Of a stretch of DNA of 58,702 bases, positions 47,458-57,081 are shown piece after piece (the first letter of the stretch is position 1; every line of letters begins with the position of its first letter). The notes under the pieces were generated by a model. It did not search any database. It was not told where the DNA came from and was given only the letters and a program-made list of their open reading frames with translations. This DNA is from Bacteroides faecichinchillae JCM 17102 (GTDB taxonomy: Bacteria > Bacteroidota > Bacteroidia > Bacteroidales > Bacteroidaceae). Made by a program: the position numbers and the translations under genes. The DNA lies in NCBI RefSeq assembly GCF_000614145.1, contig NZ_BAKK01000029.1, positions 1-58,702 on the forward strand, written 5' to 3'.

Positions 47458-48665
47458 TTACAAAATCGAAGGAATTCTCGTAAACATTTCGATCAAATTA
47501 AATCCGTCCCAAGTAAGGGAGAAGGTAGTAGTCTCGCCGATAGGAACTATACGATCAAGACCTTGGAAGCGTTTTTTGCAGACGAACTCGGTAAATTCCT
47601 CCTTCTCAAAGCCAAAGTAGCCGAGGGTCTGGTACTTGCTGCTCACGATTGGTGAAATCTCGTCAAGGCTCTCAATAGTCTTCTCCGAGAAGTAACCACA
47701 AGAGCATCGGAAGTCATCTATATTAATTGGTACCTCGTTGAGATCTACACGCACCACTATATTATCGGGCATCGGTTCAGCATGATGTTCATACATACCG
47801 CCTGACGATAGAGGGCTGTCAATTTATCAACCGCCATCACAGCCTGCAACTGATACTTGGTTGCCACATGATCATGAACAGCACTCCAAAAACGCTCTTT
47901 TGCTTCTGTTAGCGAAGGGTCGTTGAGCCAGAAGATAGTATGTGGCGCCGAACAAGCATTCTGATCAAAGAGATAAGTGTCATTGTAGAACGCCTCAGCC
48001 AACTTCTTCATCTCTGTATTGCTTGCTGCCATAATAGCCGAAGGACGAATGACCGCGATCGAGTAACGGTCGGCAAAGCAAACATCGAACGAACGTACCG
48101 GAATGGAATTCTGACGGATGGTCTGAATGGTAGCATCACCTCCCCAAATTACACGCACATTGGCTATAGATGAGAAGTATGCGCTTGCATCACTCGAACG
48201 GTCGTAACGCACCAATGCAATGCGATTTGCAACCTCGTTGTACTGTCCGCTCTCCAACAACTCATGCATATGTTTGATGATGAGATCAACCTGTGCAAAC
48301 TGCTTCGAACTGACGCGCACGATATTGGCATTTCCTGCCAAAAGACCTGCAACCAGCGAATAGCCAAAGTTGATAGGCACATTAGAAGGAGCAATATGAA
48401 AGAGCACTCCACGCCCCAAACGCAATTCATCTACATGCACATACTGAACTTTGAGCTTCAATAAATTAGCCTTTCGGCAGAAATAAGCAAAGGTAATAGC
48501 ATCTGGATACAGACGACTCAATCTATCTTTCATGATCGCTCCGGAAAGGGCATTCAGAAACTCTACAACTTCGTCAGAAAAAGGCACATCAGGACGATAT
48601 GCGGTAAACTCCTCCCAATTTATCTCCTTCGGGAAGAGTAATGTATAATTAGAACTTGGCTGCAT
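47458..48665 (-). CDS. LuxC-like acyl-CoA/acyl-protein reductase, frameshifted near 47808
   Basis: Merged product about 402 aa from the ATG at 48665 (earlier start 48713 possible). PF05893 pattern: LGRGVLFHIAPSNVPINFGY (nucleotide side), VIWGGDATIQTIR, and the catalytic Cys in FDQNACSAPHTIFW. LuxC reduces an activated fatty acyl group to the aldehyde with NADPH. The tail, including SCGYFSEKTIESLDEI and KRFQGLDRIVPIGET, is reached only if one G is restored (gcggta for gcgggta, about 47808). The start overlaps the luxE stop, so the pair is translationally coupled. No luciferase genes are present. Confidence 0.85.
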
Positions 48666-49734
48666 AAGTATCACTACATCCGCGGATTTCCGCATTTTTA
48701 ATTCTACCTTCAATCTTGAAATATTTACCCTTCAGACCGCATGGGCAATCGTCCTCACCGAGTATCATTCCTTCATCCTCGGTCAAGAGCACATGTCCCG
48801 GGTAGGAACCTGGGAGTACACTCACTACCTCAATTAATCCTTTCTCACCGACATTAGCCAATGAAAAGTCGTAAGGACGACGAATCAACAGATCGCTGAA
48901 AGCACTGGCGTGCAGATGACCACATTTACACTCCATATAGACGCAACCTGTTTGCTCCACCATACCATAGTAGTCATGCACGTTTTCGGGAAGAATTCCA
49001 CAGGCCTCATTCAAACTTGCTTTGTACTCTTCAGAAGACACCTTCTCGTTAAGCAATTTCTTCCAACCACCGCCATGAATCAGTACTCCCTTGCTCAAGT
49101 CAGGTCTATAACCTGTTTCAAGCAGTTTCTTGTAGAAGTGTTGCCATACCATAAAGGTAAAACCAAACATAAAGATAGTCTCACCTTGGTGTGCTTCAAG
49201 AAATGCCTTCATACCCTCAATATCGAGTTCCATATTCTCATCAAGCGCATACTGGCGCTTGCTACCAAACATAGAGAAACCCAAGATACCTGCGCCACGA
49301 GCTGAGAACATATTTCTATTCTTAATGACCGACGACGAATCCAATATCAGCATCGGCACACGTTGAGTACCAAGGAAGTGACTGACTATCTTAGTCAAGC
49401 ACTTCTGTTGTGCGCTTGACGTCTCTCTATCCAAGAAGATACGGCTCACAGCCTGACCGGTGGTGCCGCTTGAGGTCATGGTCTTCACTACCTCATCCTT
49501 TGCACAACTACGCAGTTCAAACTCTTTAAACAGACGAACTGGCAAAAAAGGCAACTTCTCATAGTCGGGAAGGTTGTTGATATCCAAGCCAATCGCATCC
49601 ATCATCTTTCGGTATGGTTCACACTGAGCATAGTGCTTGCGAGTCAGCTTATGCAAACGTTCATTCAGCAACTGGCGTTTCTGCTCTTTATCCAGTGAAT
49701 AAGGAGCGATTTCCAGAATTTCGTTTATATCCAT
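48649..49734 (-). CDS. LuxE-like acyl-protein synthetase
   Basis: 361 aa, LuxE/PaaK superfamily (PF04443). Adenylation loop TMTSSGTTGQAVSRIF (about residues 85-100), YGMVEQTGCVYMEC, a metal-binding-type CxC..H (ECKCGHLH) and the GEDDCPCGLKGKYFKIEGR hinge. LuxE activates a carboxylic acid as acyl-AMP and passes it, through a Cys, to LuxC. Overlaps luxC and follows the ligase by 18 nt. Confidence 0.87.
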   Translation of the reverse strand: MDINEILEIAPYSLDKEQKRQLLNERLHKLTRKHYAQCEPYRKMMDAIGLDINNLPDYEKLPFLPVRLFKEFELRSCAKDEVVKTMTSSGTTGQAVSRIFLDRETSSAQQKCLTKIVSHFLGTQRVPMLILDSSSVIKNRNMFSARGAGILGFSMFGSKRQYALDENMELDIEGMKAFLEAHQGETIFMFGFTFMVWQHFYKKLLETGYRPDLSKGVLIHGGGWKKLLNEKVSSEEYKASLNEACGILPENVHDYYGMVEQTGCVYMECKCGHLHASAFSDLLIRRPYDFSLANVGEKGLIEVVSVLPGSYPGHVLLTEDEGMILGEDDCPCGLKGKYFKIEGRIKNAEIRGCSDTYAAKF

Positions 49735-49752
49735 AATATCTCATCTAAGTGG

Positions 49753-51159
49753 TTACAGCATTTCCTGAAGTGTTGGATAGTCAATCTTACCCGATGTCTT
49801 CACTGGAATGCCATCGATCCTCTTTACTTGGAAAGCGCGAGGGTTGAAACCAGTCTTCTCCACAAGTAAAGCCTTAATCTGCTCTTCCAATCCGTCCTCT
49901 GTCACAAATACCGTAATTAGATCGTCCACACCACAGCAAGCGCAATTCGATGTAATAACCTTAACCAGTTGTTCTACAGCATCAAGGTTGGTACGGTTTC
50001 CCCAAACTTTAACGAAACGCTTCATACGGCCGGTGATGTAGAAATAGCCATCTGCATCAAACTTCGCTATATCGCCCGTATGGAGCACGCCATGGTTCTC
50101 GTCACCTTTCAGTAGATCGGCACGCACTTCGGCATAACCCAAGCAAACGTTCTCGCCCTTATAGAGTAACTCGCCATCTATCTCCGGCTCAGTAATTACG
50201 TTACCATCGGCATCCACCAAAGATAGTTCGCCACCAGGGATGGCAATACCAATCGAAGCATTTTTCTCCACCGCCTTATCAAACGGCAAATAACTCATAC
50301 GCGGAGCCGCTTCAGTCTGGCCATACATTACGATAAACTCCTTACCGTTCTGTTCGGCAAAATCCACAAACTCCTTCACGTAAGCCGCATTCAACTTGCC
50401 ACCTGCCTGAATCATTGTTTTCAAGTAAGGCAAATCCATACGGAAAAAACGCAAACGCTTAAGCATCTCGTATGTATATGGTACGCCTGCAATCGACGTC
50501 GCCTTTTGCTCCTTGATGAAAGTCCAAAACTCACGCTGCATTACTGCCTTATCTGTCAGCAATATAGTAGCGCCCTTTATCAAGTGACTGTTAATCACCG
50601 ACATACCATAGCTATAATACATTGGCAAGGTAGTCACCGGACGTTCCTCACTCGTAATCGTCAAATACTCAGCAATACTCTCCGCATTACTCTCTAGGTT
50701 TCTCTCCGACAGACGTACCAACTTAGGCGAACCCGTACTGCCCGATGTTGTCAAGCAAAGGATGATATCGGAATTGATTTCTTTATTGGCTATAGGTATC
50801 TCATAGCTCATTTTCTGGAGCGAATACTCCTGATACTGATAGATAGTTTCGCCACCAGTCTCTTCAATACGTTTTGTAGGCATCCAGAGATATTCCGGTT
50901 GATAGACTGCAATCAATCTCTGCACCAACTCCAGATCCTTACTGCCATCCAGCAACACCTGCGGAATGTGCTTGTTCATACAAGCCACATAGCCCACAAA
51001 CGATCCCAAGAGATTCTCACAGAGGGTGAAGACAAGACCTTTCTGAGTGAAGGCCGAAGCAAAACACTCCACCTCCTCAAGAAGTTCATTATAAGTTAAG
51101 GACTCGTTACGGTCGGTCACAATCGCGACATTATCTTTGTATTGTTGTAAATCAAACAT
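49753..51159 (-). CDS. Acyl-adenylate ligase (AMP-dependent synthetase)
   Basis: 468 aa of the ANL superfamily: LTTSGSTGSPKLVRLSE (about 132-148), YGQTEAAPRM, HTGDIAKFDADGYFYITGR and the C-terminal lysine VKTSGKIDYPTL. It activates a carboxylic acid and, given the ACP two genes upstream, probably loads it onto that carrier. The acid is not predictable; the domain is rather short, more like D-alanine or hydroxy-acid ligases than long-chain acyl-CoA synthetases. Confidence 0.88.
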   Translation of the reverse strand: MFDLQQYKDNVAIVTDRNESLTYNELLEEVECFASAFTQKGLVFTLCENLLGSFVGYVACMNKHIPQVLLDGSKDLELVQRLIAVYQPEYLWMPTKRIEETGGETIYQYQEYSLQKMSYEIPIANKEINSDIILCLTTSGSTGSPKLVRLSERNLESNAESIAEYLTITSEERPVTTLPMYYSYGMSVINSHLIKGATILLTDKAVMQREFWTFIKEQKATSIAGVPYTYEMLKRLRFFRMDLPYLKTMIQAGGKLNAAYVKEFVDFAEQNGKEFIVMYGQTEAAPRMSYLPFDKAVEKNASIGIAIPGGELSLVDADGNVITEPEIDGELLYKGENVCLGYAEVRADLLKGDENHGVLHTGDIAKFDADGYFYITGRMKRFVKVWGNRTNLDAVEQLVKVITSNCACCGVDDLITVFVTEDGLEEQIKALLVEKTGFNPRAFQVKRIDGIPVKTSGKIDYPTLQEML

Positions 51160-51171
51160 TCGTATTCAAAC

Positions 51172-51906
51172 TTAATTAACCATCATACCATCTACCCCCA
51201 ACACCTGACCGGAGATGTATGATGACATATCTGACGCCAAGAACAAATAAGCATTGGCAACCTCCTCAGGAGTACCCAGTTCACCAAAATAGATTCTTGA
51301 CTTGATTTGATTCAATGTTTCTTTAGGGGTACTTTGCAGCAAAGAGGTATTAATAGTTCCAGGAGCTACAGCATTTACACGAATGCCATCCTGCGCCAAT
51401 TCCTTAGCTGCCGACTTTGTCAATGCAATCACAGCACCTTTGCTTGCTGCATACACCATCTGGGCATAGTTTCCACTGATACCCATAATCGATGCCGCAT
51501 TCACAATACTACCCGACTTCTGTCGTCTCATGATCTTCGACACATACTGAATAAAGTGCATCATTGCAAATACATTCACCTCGAAGGTCTTTTGAATCTG
51601 TGCATCAGTTACCATCGAAATCAACGCATCTAGCATAATACCTGCATTGTTCACCAAGATATCAATCTTTCCTTGTTCTTTCTTCACACGCTGAACGAGT
51701 GCGATAATAGCCTTGGTGTCAGTAATATCGAAATAACAAGGGATGATACTGTCAGATGCTAAATCATCCATACTACCTTCCATCAAATCGACAGCATATA
51801 CCGTCGCACCATTCTTGGCGAATGTCTCCATAATGGCGTGACCGATACCACGGCTGCAACCAGTGATGATTGCAACCTTGCCTTCCAATAGATTAGAACT
51901 CGACAT
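51172..51906 (-). CDS. FabG-like short-chain dehydrogenase
   Basis: 244 aa from the ATG at 51906. TGCSRGIGHAI, NNAGIMLDALI, NAASIMGISG with Ser, YAASKGAVIALTK, and VAPGTINT are all FabG-type. Expected to reduce a 3-oxoacyl-ACP, giving a 3-hydroxyacyl group. Overlaps the ACP gene end by 14 nt; ATGs further up (51957) lie inside the ACP gene. Confidence 0.88.
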   Translation of the reverse strand: MSSSNLLEGKVAIITGCSRGIGHAIMETFAKNGATVYAVDLMEGSMDDLASDSIIPCYFDITDTKAIIALVQRVKKEQGKIDILVNNAGIMLDALISMVTDAQIQKTFEVNVFAMMHFIQYVSKIMRRQKSGSIVNAASIMGISGNYAQMVYAASKGAVIALTKSAAKELAQDGIRVNAVAPGTINTSLLQSTPKETLNQIKSRIYFGELGTPEEVANAYLFLASDMSSYISGQVLGVDGMMVN

Positions 51907-52132
51907 CGTACTTTGTTTTAAGAATTTCAATACCCTTCTCATAGGATGATAGATCAATTATGTCATCGGTCTCCAACATGATATCAAAAGCATCCTCCAA
52001 AGCTGCGGTGAGCGACATATGCCCCACAGAATCCCAAAGTTCTACACCCTGATACTGTAAACCTACGAGCTGATCTTCCGTTATCTGAAGGTTTTCACAA
52101 AACACGTTGTTATATTTCTCTAAATTTGTCAT
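51893..52132 (-). CDS. Acyl carrier protein
   Basis: 79 aa. ELWDSVGHMSLTAALEDAF carries the phosphopantetheine Ser at residue 35 in a DSV rather than DSL motif; helical and acidic as expected. A locus-specific carrier, not the fatty acid synthase AcpP. First gene of the ACP-SDR-ligase-LuxE-LuxC module, 54 nt after the glycosyltransferase gene. Confidence 0.88.
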   Translation of the reverse strand: MTNLEKYNNVFCENLQITEDQLVGLQYQGVELWDSVGHMSLTAALEDAFDIMLETDDIIDLSSYEKGIEILKTKYDVEF

Positions 52133-52186
52133 GACTTATTTTTTAAGTTAAACTTTTGTTTATTGATCAATATTTCTTTTCGTAAA

Positions 52187-52939
52187 CTATTTTTTTATCA
52201 CTCCGAAGAAAAGATTTCTGATGGTGTTGAATCCTGCCAGAACCGGGTTCTGATGTTCTGCTTCATTAAAAAGTTTGTAGTGCCACTTGATGAGGGCAGT
52301 CTTGCTATGGCGACTGATAGAACCTTGACGGATACGGTATTTAGCCAAAGTATCATCCAATAGGTAGCAAGGAACTTTCTTGCAAACCTTCATCCACATG
52401 GCATAGTCGTTGTTCTTCTTAATGTCCTCGATCTGAATCAAGCCCACCGCTTCTTGGTCATAAATGGCGGCGAGGCATCCAATCCAGTCATAGTTGTAAA
52501 TTGAAATTGGACCGACCTTCTTCGGTCCTGTCACCAATCTGCCTTTTTCTGCGCCATTTTCGTCAATATCAAAGGAGTTATGATAACTGAAGTGATACCC
52601 ATTCTCCACCATAAACCTCAGTTGCTTCTCCAGCTTCTCTGGCATCCATAGGTCATCGCTATCAAGGAATGCTATCCACCTTCCTTTAGCCTCACGAAGT
52701 GCATAATTACGACTCACTGCAGCACCAGAATTATATTCGTTTCTCAGGAATCGGATACGTTGATCCTCCTCCATATATGGCTCCACGACTTTGTCAGACC
52801 CATCCGTCGAGCAGTCATCCACTATAATCATCTCCCAGTTCGGATATGTCTGAGCCTGCACACTCTTTATTGTCTCCGAAATAAAGCGCGCACAGTTATA
52901 ATTTGGTGTTATAATGGACACCAAGCCATAATCTGTCAT
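52187..52939 (-). CDS. Family 2 glycosyltransferase
   Basis: 250 aa, GT-A fold: VSIITPNYNCARFISETIKS, IVDDCSTDGSD, GRWIAFLDSDDLWMPEKLEKQ (DxD-type metal site near residue 96). Resembles capsule transferases of the teichoic/TuaG type. Adds one sugar to the repeat unit in the cytoplasm; donor unknown. Confidence 0.9.
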   Translation of the reverse strand: MTDYGLVSIITPNYNCARFISETIKSVQAQTYPNWEMIIVDDCSTDGSDKVVEPYMEEDQRIRFLRNEYNSGAAVSRNYALREAKGRWIAFLDSDDLWMPEKLEKQLRFMVENGYHFSYHNSFDIDENGAEKGRLVTGPKKVGPISIYNYDWIGCLAAIYDQEAVGLIQIEDIKKNNDYAMWMKVCKKVPCYLLDDTLAKYRIRQGSISRHSKTALIKWHYKLFNEAEHQNPVLAGFNTIRNLFFGVIKK

Positions 52940-52952
52940 ATAATAATTATTT

Positions 52953-53687
52953 TCAAAGTTCTCCTCGAGCCATCGCCTCTAGGTTCAGCAAAGCCGTTAC
53001 GCCAGAATGTTTAATCAACTTTCTAAATGGATATAACATTACTACAATAATACCAACATACCATTTGTAGACTATCTCTAATTGACAGTACGCCTTACGG
53101 AAGTGGAATTTATCTATCAGGAAAGGCTGAATATTTGAATGTTCTGTAATTGAACGTGCTCCATCACAAACATATTTCACCCCTCGCTCATTCAGATAAT
53201 AACGATTCATTTCATATATCAACCCATAGTAAGGATATGTTGAATTGTGCATGTATACAGGATTACACTTCATACTCTGATAGTCGCAGCAGTCATCGAA
53301 GATTTTATTTATTGCAAGAGCCACAGGATTCCCTGAGGATAATTCGTAAGCCACCCAAAAATCAAAGTTATCAGCCTTCATCATATAGTCAATCCATTTT
53401 AACCAAGATTTCTTTGATACAACATCAGTATGTATCTTATAACTTTTTTGTGCAGATGCTACAATTTCATAACACTTACTTTTGACTTCTTCGCCACCAA
53501 CCTTTTTAAATGCATATGTTTTGAATGATTTCTTAACTTGATTTCTCATTTTAGAAGAAAGTTCCTCCATTCCTCCAAAAGAGTCCTTAATCACATACCA
53601 AAAAGAAGAATTGTCAACTTGGTCAAAATTAAATGTTTGTCTTACTAGGTACCCCCCCATATTTAACAATTGATTACATTTTTTCAC
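52953..53687 (-). CDS. FemAB/GNAT-like acyltransferase, N-terminus uncertain
   Basis: 244 aa from a GTG at 53687 or 232 aa or so from the ATG in the MGGYLVRQ segment. Core GGYLVRQTFNFDQVDNSSFW and MRNQVKKSFKTYAFKKVGG, CDGARSITEHSNIQPFL fit GNAT-fold proteins common in Bacteroides capsule loci. An upstream stretch (53690-53762) reads MNDFNLYKGAWISSLPLIR in the same frame, broken by two stops, and looks like the true N-terminus; two A-run losses would explain it. A run of seven G sits at about 53651-53657. Function: probably acylates a sugar. Confidence 0.6.
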   Translation of the reverse strand: MKKCNQLLNMGGYLVRQTFNFDQVDNSSFWYVIKDSFGGMEELSSKMRNQVKKSFKTYAFKKVGGEEVKSKCYEIVASAQKSYKIHTDVVSKKSWLKWIDYMMKADNFDFWVAYELSSGNPVALAINKIFDDCCDYQSMKCNPVYMHNSTYPYYGLIYEMNRYYLNERGVKYVCDGARSITEHSNIQPFLIDKFHFRKAYCQLEIVYKWYVGIIVVMLYPFRKLIKHSGVTALLNLEAMARGEL

Positions 53688-53843
53688 TTATTCGCTTCAT
53701 CTTATGAGGGGGAGAGAGGATATCCAAGCTCCTTTATACAAATTAAAGTCATTCATTATGATTTTGAGTTTTTTAAATTTAGTACCCATTGGTGGAATTA
53801 ATTTAGTGCATACTTAATTCTGTCTATGGGCTTACTGATCAAA

Positions 53844-53951
53844 TTACATAAATTCAGAATAATCATGATTTTCTTTTTCAAGCACACGTAGTATTCGGAC
53901 CAACAACTTTGGCTGCTTGAATACAGGGAAAACAAAAGCATGATTTTTCAT
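53844..53951 (-). pseudogene. N-terminal remnant of a GT14 (core-2/I-branching type) glycosyltransferase
   Basis: 35 codons reading MKNHAFVFPVFKQPKLLVRI then LRVLEKENHDY, the opening of bacterial beta-1,6-N-acetylglucosaminyltransferase-like proteins (PF02485), ending at a stop at 53844. The rest of the gene is gone. The 53690-53960 gap thus holds the stump of a lost transferase, a trace of gene replacement in the locus. Confidence 0.5.
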
Positions 53952-53958
53952 CGTTATT

Positions 53959-54756
53959 TTATCTATTTTTTATCCAACAATTGAAATAAACATTGTAGGA
54001 CTGTTTTAAGCTTTCAAATTCGTTGACAGAAGCGATTTTCATACTTCCATCTTCTTTGTGTACTATCTCCACCTTGGGCTCATAATATGTCTTAATTCCT
54101 CTTGAAAGGGCCAACTTACCAAGATGCTCTTCCTCATTAAACAAAAACATTTCCTCATTGTAAAGCGGGTATAAAGACATCAGTACTTGCTTTGGAATAA
54201 TTACGAAGGCTCCATGGGCAGAAAAGATGCTTCGATTAATCCACGATGTGCAGTAAAACAGAATTTTCTTTAAGCGGGATAGTGCAAAGTATATCCAAAT
54301 GAGCCTTGTATGATTACCATTGTATATCCATAGTGCAAACCGCCCGGAAAGGCGTGTCGGGTTAAACGGCGAGGATGGATTCTGATTTTTGCCCTTCAAA
54401 TTGATAATCTTAGGAGCAATTATGGAATTATTGTATTGTCTAAGGACTTTCAAGTCGAGTCGTTTGATTATGATATCAGCGTTAGAGATGACCAGATAAT
54501 CAAATTCATAATGTTCCATGGCATATTCACATCCTCTGTTGTTTCCTGCCCCATAGCCCTTATTTGGAACCGGAACAAAGTCCGCATTGTATTTTTTAGC
54601 TATAGCCTTGAAATCCTGTGTGCAGGAATTATTATAAAAGCTTTCAACCACAATAGTTTTGGCGTTCTTACAAGCGAGGTGTATAAAGAATTCTTCCAAG
54701 TCTTGTGTGTTCCGATACACTAACACTACAAAGACTATATCGTATCGTTTCTTCAT
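53959..54756 (-). CDS. Rhamnosyltransferase-like family 2 glycosyltransferase
   Basis: 265 aa. VVESFYNNSCTQDF, VPVPNKGYGAGNNRGCEYAM and YLVISNADIII (the DxD-like NAD site), then GAFVIIPKQVLMSLYPLYNE and FLFNEEEHLGKLALSRGIK, typical of WcaA/WbbL-like GT2 enzymes. Overlaps the GT1 gene end by 4 nt. Donor not predictable; WbbL-type proteins use dTDP-rhamnose. Confidence 0.85.
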   Translation of the reverse strand: MKKRYDIVFVVLVYRNTQDLEEFFIHLACKNAKTIVVESFYNNSCTQDFKAIAKKYNADFVPVPNKGYGAGNNRGCEYAMEHYEFDYLVISNADIIIKRLDLKVLRQYNNSIIAPKIINLKGKNQNPSSPFNPTRLSGRFALWIYNGNHTRLIWIYFALSRLKKILFYCTSWINRSIFSAHGAFVIIPKQVLMSLYPLYNEEMFLFNEEEHLGKLALSRGIKTYYEPKVEIVHKEDGSMKIASVNEFESLKQSYNVYFNCWIKNR

Positions 54757-55852
54757 TTCGGATCAATCAATTTGAGGATCTGCCCGGTTCTTGCTTCCCA
54801 AGTATTATCGAGTGCAAAGCGTTGCATTGCATCCTTATCAATTTCACAATCTGAAATGATGTTTTCGCGAATGAACTTACTGAACTCCGAGTAGTCTGAA
54901 TACAAAGTCACGTAATCAGAGAAAGGTTCTGTTTCTCCATATCTGGTAGCAAGGACCGGTTTACCGGAATAGATATACTCATAGAGTTTTACAGGATTAA
55001 CAGACTCGATAAGTTCATTGAGAATGAATGGCATAAACAACCCTTTTGCTTTATTCATAATAGCCAGAAGATTTGAATGCGAAGTTGATCCTCTAAACTC
55101 CAACCGTTCATGCTGAGGAATTGCTCCATTCGCTTTGGGCCATAGAGCACAACATGTAAATCTGGATATTCATCTAGAGCCTTAAGGGTATTTGTAAAAT
55201 CGAACCACTCTGATATAGTACCTATATACACAAGCGAATTGTTTGGAAGTCCGATGCCATCAATCTGATCTTCGTAAGTTGAAATATTCTTTGTAATGGC
55301 ATTATTAACGATAGTATATTCCCTGTCTATACCATAACGTTCATATAGTTTCTTTTGAAGAGCCTTTGCTGAACAAATCACATAATCAGCAGTTTGTAGG
55401 ATTTCCTTTTCATTTTTTTCCTTGAAGACCTTGTACTTTGGATAATCGTCCATGTATGGAAACGCAGAATAGTCGTCCATACAGTCATATATTACCTTTA
55501 TCTTTGTCGGATCAATCTTATCCTTGAAAGACCACCACAAAACCGGATCTGTGACCCAAATGTAGTCATAACTATCAACATCTATATTCGTGGCATTCCA
55601 TATCCATTTATTGATCAGATATGAAAGGTCCACAGGTACAAACGTGAAACGTTCGAAAGGCCAGTTGCGAAATCCTTTAACATGAAGGTTACCTGCTTCA
55701 AGAGAAGGATTTTCTCCTTTCTTATTGTGGTTGGACATACGGTAGTACACATCGACTTCGCACGTCTTTGCAAGCTCTTCTGCAATAAATTGTGGCCGCT
55801 GTTTTATCCAGCCCCATGATATGTGCATTACATATAATATCTTCTTCATCAA
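54753..55852 (-). CDS. GT1/GT4-type glycosyltransferase, frameshifted near 55130
   Basis: Merged product about 366 aa with a GT-B fold. First part: ILYVMHISWGWIKQRPQFIA, VIYDCMDDYSAFP, LVYIGTISEWFDF; second part: GLFMPFILNELIESVNPVKL then YEYIYSGKPVLATRYGE, the nucleotide-sugar site with the E-x7-E pattern. One lost A (ccaaagcg for ccaaaagcg, about 55133) separates them: restored, the text runs VVLYGPKANGAIPQHERLEF. Starts 1-4 nt from the wzy stop. Confidence 0.85.
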
Positions 55853-57081
55853 ATATTTTGAATTTCATTATTTTTCTTTGCATAAATGGCAAGGACCAAG
55901 AACATTGCCATTGTACTTGTTAAGTTAATAGCTGATATGAATGCCAGTGCAATCAAGCAACAAATCAAAGACTTTCCCAAATAGTTGTTATGCTTCCATA
56001 AGTCTGCTAGAAACAAAATGAAAATAAAAAGACCTATCAGACCGGTTCTTATCATTATATCCTGGATAGCATTAAAATATGTATCATCATCACCAAACAT
56101 AAATCCTACTTCAGAGGTATTGATACGAGCTTTTAGTGTAGAGAAATCATTAACTCCGATAATCTTCTCGATCGGACTGAGATTATCATAAACATAATAA
56201 CCTCTGTAAATTCTGATGAACCCCGACTTCCCGCTTTCGTAGTCAGTCAAAGACAATTGATCCTTTCTGTCTATCAAAGCTTTTCCTTTCTCAGTTGAGA
56301 GGTAGTAAATACCACCGGCAACAGCACCAGCAAGAATAACAATAGTAACAGCTATTGTGGCAAATGATTTTTTTTCAGAGAACCTCTTTACTACATACAC
56401 AACCGCGATTGCTGCCAGTCCGAACACCGCATTTCCAGATTGCGAGAGAAGTAAAGCAACAACTATTATTAATGCCCGAATATTATGTTTTTTATCTTCT
56501 GCTCCAAACAATTCAACAGCAAGTAACGGTAAGAGAAATTGAACAAAATGAGCTGGTTCACTGAAGAGAGAGCTTGATCGTCCGATATACATCCGGAACT
56601 GAGCGAACTCGGAAGCACTTTCAAAATCACTTAACACCGCTAATCCTGGAATCAAACCGGAAATTCGGGTACCGATAGTATAGAATGTAAACTCCTGCAG
56701 AAAGAAGAAACATATAAATCCGAAGCCAATCAATCGATAATACTTTAGCAAAAGCTCCTTATTACTCTTGTCAAATAACATCAAATAAAACAAATAGGAG
56801 TGTACAATACCCATAAGAGGTCGTAACCCACTCAGCCCGCTCCATGCAGAAGAAAAGACTACGCTTATTACCCAAAAAACAAAATAGTAATTTAGTTTTC
56901 GAGGAAGCACTTTCGGATTTATACCGCATTTTATCAGATAAACAAATATCAGCAGATAGTCCATCACGTCGGCCATACGTATTCCGAAAAGTGAGTAAGT
57001 CCTCAATACTGTATATACGAGAAACAGGATACAGACTGCATGAGACAAGAAATCATATTTTATTTTCGCCTGTTTTTCCAT
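55849..57081 (-). CDS. wzy: O-antigen/capsule polymerase (Wzy-like)
   Basis: 410 aa with about ten to eleven membrane helices and a large outward loop (about 260-320; SLTDYESGKSGFIRIYRGYY), the layout of Wzy. FSEPAHFVQFLLPLLAVELF resembles the Wzy_C-type motif. It polymerises repeat units in the periplasm. Assignment is by topology and context. Overlaps the preceding gene by 22 nt. Confidence 0.8.
   Translation of the reverse strand: MEKQAKIKYDFLSHAVCILFLVYTVLRTYSLFGIRMADVMDYLLIFVYLIKCGINPKVLPRKLNYYFVFWVISVVFSSAWSGLSGLRPLMGIVHSYLFYLMLFDKSNKELLLKYYRLIGFGFICFFFLQEFTFYTIGTRISGLIPGLAVLSDFESASEFAQFRMYIGRSSSLFSEPAHFVQFLLPLLAVELFGAEDKKHNIRALIIVVALLLSQSGNAVFGLAAIAVVYVVKRFSEKKSFATIAVTIVILAGAVAGGIYYLSTEKGKALIDRKDQLSLTDYESGKSGFIRIYRGYYVYDNLSPIEKIIGVNDFSTLKARINTSEVGFMFGDDDTYFNAIQDIMIRTGLIGLFIFILFLADLWKHNNYLGKSLICCLIALAFISAINLTSTMAMFLVLAIYAKKNNEIQNI

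Noticed and set aside
46483..52132. Bioluminescence operon
   Set aside because: LuxC and LuxE are present but luxA, luxB and luxD are not, and the surrounding genes are all polysaccharide genes.
53646..53660. Capsule phase variation by an invertible promoter
   Set aside because: No inverted-repeat-flanked promoter or invertase gene is in the window; the locus start lies beyond the right edge. The G-run is noted separately as a weak possibility.
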